Shown here one piece after another: positions 34,854-48,200 of a DNA stretch of 64,000 nt. The position numbers and the translations under genes were made by a program. Under the pieces are notes generated by a model. The model had not been told where the DNA came from, made no database searches, and saw only the letters and a program-made list of their open reading frames with translations. This DNA comes from Petrosia ficiformis (Eukaryota > Porifera > Demospongiae > Haplosclerida > Petrosiidae): assembly GCA_947044365.1 (NCBI GenBank), contig OX345636.1, positions 47,842,896-47,906,895 of the forward strand. Direction: 5' to 3'. Each line of letters starts with the position of its first letter. Position 1 is the first letter of the stretch.

Positions 34854-34908
34854 ATGAACTACACAAGTGAAGAGATTAACCCAATGGCGTATAGCAAGTA
34901 TCCTTGGA
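34854..34908 (+). CDS. APC: APC exon 1 (start codon)
   Basis: 18 codons plus one base, reading [18 protein letters not shown]. The donor A|GTAAGT is near consensus. The upstream in-frame stop at 34815-34817 makes this the first usable ATG unless an acceptor at 34843 is used. Intron 1 is 432 bp. Confidence 0.65.
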
Positions 34909-37900
34909 GTAAGTTGAATTCAGTGTTCTGTCATTATACATTCCATTGACAAAATTTGTTATTATTATTTATTGTTGTTGAACATTTTTATAATTACGAG
35001 TACTGCTTAGGTTGTAGTATAGTATAACAATCAGTTTTCTGTATCATTGGATGATGGCTTCTGTGCAGCACAGCTGTTGATACCAATTATAGTATATATA
35101 ATTATATAATAATATTAAATAAAATAAAGAGATGTTCAAAAAGGATGGGTGTAAGTCTAGATATAAAGTGACTGCATGTGATGTAGACTGTAAACCAGGC
35201 AAGAAGAGTATTCATAGTGTATGAATACCATCTTCACCAAGATAGACATCTCGTCAAAGAGTTCAGGAGCCCCTCCCTTGAGCAAATAACAAAACTGATT
35301 TTCTGCAGGTGATAAATTTACCTGTCTGTCTTTCTTCTAGGCGAACGCAGTGGTTCGAGTGGGATATCACCGGAGTTTACGTACGAGGAAGCTTACGGCT
35401 TAGGTCAGCAAGCATTGGAGTCGATGCAGAGCACGTCATACAACAACAGTAGAGAAGATTTCCTGGACACTTCCTACTATACAGAAAGCCAGTCGACGGA
35501 CAGTGAAGCTCTGAACGTTTATCCCAGCGAATTACCGGTGAGTTTACCGATTTGCTATATATATTATATATATATTATATATATAATAATTATTATAATA
35601 ACATAATAAAATGTGCAGGCTGTTATAGTTAATTAGCTTAAAACTGCTAAATATTCTTGTATTGATAGTATAACAAATCAGTGTGGCTTCTGAAGTTGTA
35701 TTTGAGTGAAGTGACTTAATGTATTAGCTTACTGTAGAATTCCGTTTTCTTAAATACCATATGTGTTTGCTTATTATTCACTTTATGTCTTAATCTATAT
35801 ACACAAGAAAATACTTTGAAACAACAAAACTAAAACCTGGTCGTGTTTATTATAATTGACCGATATGTATAGTACTTGTTAGTCTTACAATCAATACATA
35901 GTGATACTGATATTAAGCATATAATTTGTTTTCAAATAATGAAGCAATTTGCTCTCCATTCTGTGTATTTAATGATGTGGTTAACTGTACATGCTCAACA
36001 CATAAATACACACACACATACATACACACACACATACATACAGATAAATGAAGCCACATGCATACACAAGCAAAAATAGATACACACAAACAATCAGAAA
36101 TTAATCACTTAGTATTGATAACTATTCCAATGCTGACACTACATTTTATCATATCAAATGAATGTATAATAATCCGAGACTATTTGGCGTGATATTCAGT
36201 GCATGTAATTAAAGAACGTGGGAGAGAGAGAGAGGGGGGAGGAGGTGGAAATACTTATAATTTCCTGATGAATTAGCACAGTCGTTTAATTATCTTTATG
36301 CTACATATACATATATAGCATTATGTAGGAATGAGTATACAATGATAGCATTATAATTATGGACCTATCATAATACCGGGAGATGTTACAAAACACATTA
36401 TATAAGCTAGTTTAGTTTACTGACCTCAACCGTTCAATGTATGGTTAATACAGTTAGTTCTACATTGTCACCAGTTCACACTGCACAAAATAATGTAATT
36501 TCAGTTTTCAAAATACAATACTGATACACACACACACGTTAGATGTATGACAGTAACAATGAGGTGTGCTGATAATGAAATGATATGAGAGGAGGTGCGT
36601 GTATAATAAATATAATTATAGCCTGTTACCATGTTGTTGCTATCGTTATGTTGTACATTGGAATTAAGTAATAGACCAATTTATAACTTCCCATTTTCCT
36701 GGCATAGTGATAAATGGTGTAACTATGGTAACAGTATCACACATGTATAATTAATGACGCACAGACTATGAATCACTAATGTAATGTTCACACAGCCTAT
36801 ATAATCCCACACACTTGGATGTGTTACCTTATGCCAGGCATTATATTTCAGCAATTGACTGTATGTGCGTTCTATAACTATACCTCACAAAATGGTAATT
36901 TTTGCTCTGATCATTATGGTACCAGGTTTAGTAATACGTATGTTGTATCTTGTGTTAATTTAGTAATAAAATAAAACCCATTTTAATAAATAAGCGTGAC
37001 TTTTAGTTAACTAAAGTGTAACAGATAATTTACATAATTATTATACACTTATATTCATTTATACCTATCCTAATAAACCATCAACGCCCACATTTGTAAT
37101 GTCATTTATGACTTTATCAATTAAATTCATGTTGTAACAAAAGCTCTTTTCTCTACTCCTACACTTTCTATGATCAAAGAGATACAGACATTGATAAGGG
37201 AGGGTCACTATGTGTCAACCGGAATACTTATCTCTTGATAAAATATTTTCACCTGTTTTAGACACATATTAAATATTATGTCATCTATTTGTAATTCAAT
37301 CTTTCTTTATCCATTCAACCGTTTATTCTTTCTTACATTCATCCATTTCTACATCCATCCATCTATCTGTCTATCTATCTATCTATCTTTCTATTTATCC
37401 ATCCATCAATCCATATATAAATACATCCATCCATCCATCCATCCATTCATCCATTCATTCATCCATCCATCCATTAACCACACATACATTATTATATATG
37501 CATGCATGCATACTATATTATATATATAGTATTACATTATTAGTATGACATTAGTAATGATCTCAAGAATATACTATTCCTCAAAAGGTTAATCATGTGA
37601 TTTCATATTCAATAATGGATACCATCCTACTTTTATCAGTACCTCTTTGATGTTTTAATTTATATACTGACATTAAAATACATGTACATGAAGGTGTATA
37701 TTTGGTCACATGAGGATGAACTTGGTACTGTTAATTACTGAAAATAACCTAACAGCTGGAGCACTGATTAGAGCTTTATATTTGATTTTTCATCTATTTT
37801 TTAAGGGCTCTCTCTACCAGCTGTATATTAAGTCCACCTTCTTTGACCAACAAAACCCATAGTGTTTCATTAGACCACCTCCCTATGTATCCCAAACTAT

Positions 37901-38215
37901 TGGGTGAACATCTGGTTAATTTGTTTTAATTAGTCAGTGGCCAGGCCATATCACCTTAACCACCTGTGTGTGTGCGCGCATGTGTGTGTGTGCGTGCGTG
38001 CGTGCGTGTGTATGTGTGTGCGTGCGTGTGCGTGTGTGTGTTTATGTGTGCATGTGTGCACACCTGCAGTACAAGTAATGTTAATAATGTTAGAATAATG
38101 TATTACATGCATTCTTTATGTATGGGTGTATGAGTTCATGAAATAGTTTACATCAAGCATATAATACAAAATACTCTCCCTCACTTTGAAATACACGCAC
38201 ACACATATATATAAT

Positions 38216-38251
<36 letters not shown>

Positions 38252-41200
38252 TCTTAAGTATTAATTTTAGTTGCAGTACTACTTTCTAACTCATTTTATA
38301 TGTACGTTGTTGAGAACGCAAATTATAAAAGCTATAGAAAAGCCTTTGTGTATGTGCAAGATTGTCTGTATGTACATGTACAATGTGTTACTGTGTGTGT
38401 CTGTGTGTCTGTGTGTGTATCTGTGTCTGTGTATTTGTGTCTGTGTGTCTGTGTGTGTATCTGTGTCTGTGTCTGTGTATCTGTGTCTGTGTGTGTATCT
38501 GTGTCTGTATGTACATGTACAATGTGTTACTATGTGTGTCTGTGTGTATGTGTGTCTGTGCGTGTGTCTGTGTGTGTATCTGTGTCTGTGTGTGTATCTG
38601 TGTCTGTATGTACATGTACAATGTGTTACTGTGTGTGTCTGTGTGTATGTGTGTCTGTGTGTGTGTCTGTGTCTGTGTGTGTTTGTGCATGAGAGTTGTA
38701 GGTGTGTGTGTGCGTGTGTACGTGTACCTGTGTTTGTGCATGAGAGTTGTAGGTATGTGTGTGTGTATGTTTAACTGTTTGTTTATAATGATATGAATAT
38801 TTCTTATATTGTGTTGATAGACCATCTAATATTACCTTCCTTGCTATATGTATTAGTATTATAAAATAACTTTGAACTTTTATCAAATCCGTTAACGACT
38901 TTGCTATCTTTAACTGAGACACTAATCTGGTTTGTTTGTATATATAGTATGTTATTTGTATATGTAACTGTGTATGTATTATGTATGTAACTATGTATGT
39001 ATTATGTACATCTGTATGTATATATTTTTATATGGATGTATATATTAAAGTATATGTGTTTCTAGGTACATGTACATGTACATGTACATGTATGTATGTA
39101 TGTATGTATGATTTATGTATACATGTATGTATTTAATTATATATATTATATATGTACTTTTATGTATGCCATGTATGTATGTATGTATGTATGTATGTAT
39201 GTATGCATGTGTATGTACAGTATGTGTGTATGTATGTATGTATGTACATGTATGTATGTATGTACATGTATGTATGTATGTATGTGTATGTATACTGTAT
39301 GTGTATGTATGTGTGTATGTATGCATGTATGTATGTATATATGTATGCCATGTATGTATGTATGTATGTGTGTATGTATGTATGTATGTATGTATATATG
39401 TATGCCATGTATGTATGTATGTGTGTATGTATGTATGTATGTATGTATGTATGTATGTATGTATGTATGCATGCATGTGTATGTATATGTGTATGTATGT
39501 ATGTATGTATGCATGTATGTATGTATATATGTATCCTATGTATGTATGTATGTATGTATGTATGTATCTATGTATCTATGTATCTATATATATATGTATG
39601 TATATACATGTATTGTATATGTATAATAATGTACATTTTTAAATGCATGTATATCTAATATATTATAATTTTGTAATATTTATTAAAATCATTTACATGC
39701 ATATATGTATGTACAATTTTATATATACATGTACTATATATAATATTATTATAATTATAATAACTGTGTATTAATTATATAAGTTGTTTTGTGTTCACCA
39801 TAAAATATTATTTTTATTGTTTGTAGGAGTAACGAAATATAATATATTACGTAAGCACTTTTCACAAAGCATGCATTGTTAGAAACTCTTACATCATTTA
39901 CTCAATTACACAAGACCAGACAGACTACATGATCGTATTACCCCCTGTGTAGTATCTAGATACACCATTTATGGGGTAATTTATTGTAAGAAGTCATGAC
40001 TTCAATGGAATAGTATTGACTGTATTTCTCTTATATAGATTAGCATTTCAGTAGTAACATTCCACAGTAACATTCCATGGATGTATTTGTTGTTAGATGT
40101 GTCACACATATTGTTATCTCCTTTCTTCTTCAAAAGGATTGTTACTCTTACATCCCACATAAAGTGACTAATTGTATACTGCAAATCTATCTGTGTGTGG
40201 TAAAATACACACTAATCTTCTATTGACACGTGCCATTTTGGCTCCTATCTTAGCTATAGATACTGTAACCATGGTAATAGCATCCTCTCATCTAGTATCT
40301 TACAAAAGTATGGTGTGCCAATTCTCTCTATTGGTACATGCCACTCTGCTACTATTGCCATATGATAGCACCTTTTAGCACCCTTTATATAAAATGTATA
40401 TAATCATATATTTCTGTTTGTTAGTGTTGTTTTAGTTTGACAATAATGACTACTTTTAGATATAGTTATAGTATGCCTGGTTTCTCTTTAATTATAGTCA
40501 AAATTATATGCTTACTAAAAGGGTTTTAGTTTTAGTTAACTAACTAAAAGTGCCTATTATTGGCCATTTTTCATTTTAGTTAGATATACGTAGTTATTGC
40601 AATAGACTTGTAATTTAGTTATAATTTAGTTAACTAAAAGTCAAAATACCAGGGTTGGGTTTTAGTTTTAGTTATAGTTAACTAAAACAACACTAATTTC
40701 TGTGTGGTTTGCTACCATCCTGCTGCCATGGTAATAGTATTTCAAATTATTAACATTTTGCTATATAGAGAAGCCTATTCTAATTTGTTTGTACTGTATC
40801 CATGGTAACAGTAGAGTATATATATATATACATGTATATACATGTAATTAATAAAGTATATTCAAGTTATAGTGATAATGTATCATTAATAAATGTATTG
40901 TATTTCCCCCCACAAGAATTCCTATGACATTACCTATGTGTCATACATGGATATGGTCTATTAATTATTAACTATTTCTAAAGAACCCTTCTCTCTCTCT
41001 TTCCATTAATTATGATGACATTTTGTACTTCAGCAGTGTATGATCAGTTGTGCATAACCACGAGGACAGGATATTATGTAATAATTGAATTATAATCTTT
41101 TAATCCATACTAACCTCAACTCACTTGAGTTCAAATTATAGAATTATATAATTTTATTATTTGAACTCAGTGAATTGAATTATAGTCGACATCTCTCTCA

Positions 41201-41439
41201 TGTAATATAGTAAGTTTTTCAAGCTATTCGATTATGTTTTTTTGAGTTTCATGTGATTTTGTTACATTTATTATGTATAATTAACATATTATAGTTTCAG
41301 ATATATTTTTAGATTCTGTGTGTGTGTCTGTGTGTTTGTCTGAGAGTGTGTGTGTGTGTGTCTGTGTGTCTGTGAGTGTGTGTGTGTGCGTGTATGTGTG
41401 TGTGTGTGTGTATGTGCGCGTGTGTGTGTGGATATATAT

Positions 41440-41507
<68 letters not shown>

Positions 41508-44500
41508 ATTATATACACAGGTGTATGTGTTTTATTCCAGTTTCGTTATATCTGGTGAATAGTGTTCACAGCTGCTATTTTAGTACATGTTGTTATGTCA
41601 ACTTCAGTGATAATCTGTTTTATATAATTCTATATCCCTCCTCCCTTCCTCCTATGATCTTTCCTCTTCCTCCTCCTCTTCTTTCTCATCCCTCTCTCTT
41701 CCTCCCTCCTTCTCAATTTTGGCATGTTTATTGATGAATTTGCCAAATGGACTGAAACCCATTACCCACCCCTGACCCTAGACCCCAAGCCACACCCTGA
41801 CTTTCAAATAGATTTAGTTCGCAAAGCAATAGAGAAAGCAGGTGTTATGGGTTTGAGTCCTGAATCCATTTGGGTTTGAGTCCTGAATAAGTATGGTTGA
41901 ATCAGTAATCTTTTCTTCAATTCTGTTTTTGTATTCTGCATGCCTATATGTGGTATTGTCACGTACTGTATCTTTAAAAATCAATTAGCAGAGTTAATTC
42001 ATAATAATTACATTTTAATCAATAACGATATTCATGGCCACACCTCTAAATTCATATGTAACCCAAAATATTAAACAAGTACAGTACAGTGAAATGAATA
42101 CTGTCAGATGTCCTGATTTGGACTAGTAGTATTGTTTACGTGTTGACAATGGTATAGCTTTCTCTCAGTGAATATCTTTTGTTAGGTTTAATTACGTTTG
42201 ATATAATCATATATGGAGTGAGGTTACGTGTACTGATTCTTGTTATACTCATTGTTGTCGTTTTATTAAGCTATTTGATTACATGCAGCATCTTTATTTT
42301 TACAATGCAAACTATAAATTAAATGTATGTGTCTGTGTATGTTTGTATGCACGTGTGTGTGTGTGTGTGTGTTTGTATGTGTGGTGTGTGTCTGTGTATG
42401 TTTGTATGTGTCTGTGTATGTTTGTATGTGTCTGTGTATGTTTGTATGCACGTGTGTGTGTGTATCTGTGTATGTTTGTATGTGCGGTGTGTGTCTGTGT
42501 GTGTTTGTATGTGTCTGTGTATGTTTGTATGCATGTGTGTGTGTGTGTGTATGTCTGTGTATGTTTGTATGTGCGTGTGTGTCTGTGTATGTTTGTATGT
42601 GTCTGTGTATGTTTGTATGCACGTGTGTGTGTCTGTGTATGTTTGTATGTGCGGTGTGTGTCTGTGTATGTTTGTATGCACGTGTGTGTGTGTGTCTGTG
42701 TATGTTTGTATGTGCGGTGTGTGTCTGTGTATGTTTGTATGTGTCTGTGTGTGTGTGTCTGTGTGTTTTGTGTGTGTCTGTGTTTCATGTGTGTCTGTGT
42801 GTGTCTGTGTGTGTCTGTGCATGTATGTCTGAGTGTGTGTCTCGTGTGTTTGTGTGTCTCATGTGTGTCTGCATGTGCATGTATGTCTGAGTGTGTGTCT
42901 CGTGTGTGTGTCTCATGTGTGCCTAGTGTGTCTGTGTGTCTCATGTGTGTCTATGTGTCTGTGTGTAATAATGAATTATGCAGTACAATTCATTATTAAA
43001 TTATACATAATAATTGTGTATATAAGGAATGTTATTAAGTATAATTATATTAAATATTCATTATTAAATCACTGATTCCAGACATGTTTCAATCATTGTG
43101 AAACTAAGGAAACAAAAGGAATTGGCAATTTCTAATACCATTTACAAAGTTAATAGATCCTAATAAAGCCAGCTGCTGTATCTTATCAAATCCAGAGCAT
43201 TGCCAACTTTGGAATCAATTACTTATAACCTCGTTATTCAGACTAGACACTGCATGCACCTGCAAGCTAATACGTAATTAAATTTTAATATTTCGCAATA
43301 TTTCTCACAAATAGTTTGTATGCTTAGTTATATAAACTGTTTTTATGTGTGTGTGTTTGTGTGTGAGGAGCATTAGTGCCAAAATGGAACTTTACCAGCT
43401 GTTATGTAAATATGAATTTATATAGTGAACTAAGAAAATGTATAATTATAATTACATGTATATACACAACGTATGTGTGTTGTGTGCATGTACGTATATG
43501 TACGTGAATATATAATATGTTATGTACATGTCGTGTATATGCATACGTTTGTGTACATGTACATGTACATGCACATGAGTACATGTACGTGTACATGTAT
43601 GTGCTCATGAATGTTGTGTACATGTAAATGAATATTGTGTACATATACATGTATATGTACATGTATACATATGTTATAAGTTGCCTTATAACAATTTCTC
43701 AATAGTCATTGTACTTCATCGCTAATGTATAGCCATAACTGATAGCCAAGTGAGGTTAATAGTGTTGGAACCCACAACAAAATAAATAGATAATCAACAC
43801 AAGAGATCATTTACTGTCTGAACTGGTTAATATTAGAGATATAGTGTTAGACTCAATTTAGTTGAGTTGAATAGATTGTATTGAGTTTTTTAGTGTGTGT
43901 ATTCAGACTAAAAATTATGGATAATTCTATTCTTTCGCCTCTTCTTCCTTTTCTACAGTCTTCTCACATTAGAGGTAGAAGAAATCTATATACCAGAAGA
44001 CCAGAGATGTCTGCACAAGCACAAATGGCTCATTTGATTCAAGAAAGGTACGTGTGTGTGTGTCTGTGTGTGTGTGTGTGTGAGATTTAACTAAATTATC
44101 ATGTACTAGTATTATCTGTAAATAATAATTATATTAGTATCTTATAAAAACATAAATCAATTATTACTTTAGTTTTAATATAATAGTCCAAACCCACCTA
44201 CCCTCCCTACTCCTCCTCCCTCCAAAAATAATTAATATACTATTTTATTATTATTATTAATATTATTATTATATTAATTCGCTAGTATTGTATTATTGCT
44301 AGTCTTGGAAGTTGTTATTAATCATACATGTGTAGTTGGAATATGTCTGTTCAAAATTCATTTAATTTACGATCAGTTAGGATAGTAGTATTGTAACAAT
44401 GTTGCTCTAACAAAATAATATGATATTTATACAAACCACAGAATACAATAATCACTTAATTGAGTGAGAACACGTACAACCAGCTTATAATCCTAACAAT

Positions 44501-45144
44501 GCGAATACACTTACTATAATTTTTATACCACAGTATATAACATTATTTCAAGTGATTCCTCTTACAAATATGTAATTTTTATTTTTAGCAAACTAATTTA
44601 ATATGACTATACAACTTAATATAATAATGACAATGAATAGAAGCCTCAAACACTAATTAGAATAAACATATAGAATTACTATTCAAGAACCAACTCCCTG
44701 CTTTTTGGTTGATACAAAGACCTTCAAACAATCTAGATGTTGTATGTCTGTATTTTTCCCAAGATGCATGTACATTGTATGTATATATATATATATAAAT
44801 AATATATATTACATATGTATATTTGTATAATACATGCATGTATAATATACTATAAACGTGTATATATATATATATATATATATAGCATGCTACCATGGCA
44901 ACCGTTTGATGTGGTTAGGTCTTATATTTTTGTATATAGACCTGTGAATCTTTAATCTATCAGCATACAATATATTGTATATAGTACACTTACAGTTCTT
45001 ATATAAAACAATATAAAACCTTGGTTTAGTGTCCTCGGATGTGATATAGCCCTCGCAGGCTCGGGCTATATCACATCCTTGGACACTAAACCTCGGGTCT
45101 ATATTTTTGTATATAAGACCTGTAAGTGTACTATATATATTACA

Positions 45145-45217
<73 letters not shown>

Positions 45218-48200
45218 TATACATGCATGTACATGTATGTATGCATATATGTATGCACGTACATGTATGTATGTATATATGTATGTACGTATGTATGTAT
45301 GTATGTACATGTATGTATACATGTATATGTATGTATGTACATGTGTATATAAATGATATGCATGTATGTATGTATGTATTTATGTATATATGTGGGTATA
45401 CATGTATATTTATGTGTGCATGTATGTCATATGTGGACGAGTATTCTTTCTTTGTGCTACTGTATAATTTGTTTAATGAATATTCACCGATACTGTAGCA
45501 GTATGTATTACATAGAATTGCCACTAGCATTATTCAGTACTATCTAAAGGATTGATGCGAAATAAGATAGCATTTTGAAAGAAGATACCACTATAGTCAA
45601 CGTTTTATACTACATGTATATGATAAAAGCATTTAAGTGAATTCATAATTTATATTATAGCAACTAGCCGCAGGTGGTATTAGCGCTTCAATTGTAATCT
45701 GTAGTCTTCTGTCTATCTATCTATCTATCTATCTATCTACTGATTCTCTTTTAATTGTATATAATTAGTACTAATTACATGTACATACATACATACATAC
45801 ATACATGTATATACATACATACATACATGTACATACATACATACATACATACATACATACATACATGTACATACATGCATACATACATACATACATACAT
45901 ACATACATACATACATACATACGTACATGTACATACATACATACATACATACATACATACATACATGTACATACATACATACATACATACATACACACAT
46001 ACATACATACATGGCATACATATATACATACATACATACATGCATACATACATACATGCATACATACATACATACATACATACATACATACATGTATATA
46101 CATACATACATACATGTACATACATACATACATACATACATGGCATACATATATACATACATACATACATACATGCATACATACATACATGCATACATAC
46201 ATACATACATACATACATACATGTATATACATACATACATACATGTACATACATACATACATACATACATACATACATACATGTACATACATGCATACAT
46301 ACATACATACATACATACATACATACATACATACATACATACGTACATGTACATACATACATACATACATACATACATACATGTACATACATACATACAT
46401 ACATACATACATACATACATACATACATGTACATACATACATACATACATACATACACACATACATACATACATGGCATACATATATACATACATACATA
46501 CATGCATACATACATACATGCATACATACATACATACATACATACATACATACATACATACATACATACATACATACATACATACATACATGTACATACA
46601 TACATACATGTACATACATGTACATACATACATACATACATGTACATGTACATACATGTTATATTATATATAAACTGAGTAATTGGTCATATTTACATGT
46701 AACAATAATAAACATACATAATAGTATTGTTTTTTTGTAAAATTCACAATGTCTTACCAAATATGGTTATAGTTAAAAGTCACTAAGCTAGTCATGTGAC
46801 TTGTAATAATTAAATATTAATTTATATTATTTATTATTATCATTTATAATTTGAGCATATGACAATGCATATGATGTCATATGATGTCATATATTCAACC
46901 ATCTGTTAAAAAAAAATCAACACCACCTCAGCAGTATAAATATTATGTAATATTGTGTAATGATTGAATTTGTTACATATCTACATTTGGCACTAAAATA
47001 CAATTTTTTCTCTCTCCCTCGTTCTACACCCTAACCACCCCTCCACCCTCTCATTCTTCCACCACCTCATCCTCTTTAGGGATGCCATTTTGAAAGAACG
47101 TGATAGATTTCGTGACATTCAACGATACTACATTGAAGAAATAACAAAATCTGTTGCTGAGCAACAGCAATATGGTCCCCATTCTCCAGAGGTATATCGA
47201 CTACATGTACACATAAACTACATCATCAAAACAGAATTTCATACTGGGATATTGTGGAATAACTAAACACTGGGGTCTGGACTAGGAATTGTTTGTTCTT
47301 AAACATACATGAACAGATTGATTTTGGATGTCATATCAATTCTGCCTTCAAACATCTGGATGGGGTTCCAGCTGTATGAAGTGGGAATTCCCAGACACCT
47401 CCCCTATATGAAACTCTGACTCATAGTAGGAAATAACAGTGCTCCAGTGCTCATTTGAGCACCAAAATTAGCTTAAGGAGCACCAGATTTTGACATGACA
47501 ATGCATGCTATATAGTTGTACTGTGGTGAGCACTGGTGACAGAATTGCTCACCAGATGTTGTAGGCTTATTTCCCACCCTGCTCTGACTACACATGCAAT
47601 AGATATATGTCCTTCATTCATCCATTCATCATGTCCATCATTCATCTATCCATTCATAATAATAATAAGGAACACAATCAGAAGAGCTTCTTACATATAT
47701 AATGAAAGAATAAATAGATAGTCAACACAAGAGCTCATTTACTATATAGTAATGTCTGAAAAAGTTAATATTGAAACTGTAGACTCAATGTACGTATATA
47801 CATTGAGACTAAAATTGATGATAATTCTATTACCATTGAAATTGCAACTTTTAGCATTTGCAAATTGGTTTGGTCACATGATGTTGTATTGGACTCTGCA
47901 CTATCATTTCTAAATATCCATCCTCAGTCCAATACTGATCCTCAATCTGACAATGATTTTTTATATATCCATCCAGTTTCAAGGTGTGCAACATGTCATA
48001 ACAGATATCATGCAGCAGATGTATAGTCGTGTCGGTACACCAGAGGACACAAAACACTTGGAGCAGGACTGGAAGGAAAGATTGCTTGAGATTGAGGAAC
48101 GTCTGAAAGCATTTCAAAAATCCCACATCCATCATCCAAGCTCACCAGATAGCCAGGTGGGTCAAACTATACACATAATATATATAAATATATGTGACCT

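Larger units (their letters stand above)
35538..43958 (+). other. APC intron 2 (8.4 kb)
   Basis: Phase 0. Unique AT-rich DNA at 35.6-37.3 kb, then a succession of tetranucleotide and TG repeats and one R3 copy, each listed separately. No exon with good sites and an APC-like product was seen. Confidence 0.8.
44048..47079 (+). other. APC intron 3 (3.0 kb)
   Basis: Phase 2. Filled largely by the palindrome, TA, TATG and CATA tracts listed separately. It ends in an unusually long pyrimidine tract (about 47005-47077) before TTTAG. Confidence 0.85.

Noticed and set aside
42283..42999. Cys/Val-rich frame of 238 residues and His/Thr-rich frames on the other strand
   Set aside because: Derived from the TGTGTCTGTGTATG minisatellite.
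45737..46740. Overlapping 250-310-residue frames on both strands
   Set aside because: Pure CATA tetranucleotide translation; several frames are open at once because the repeat contains no stop codon.
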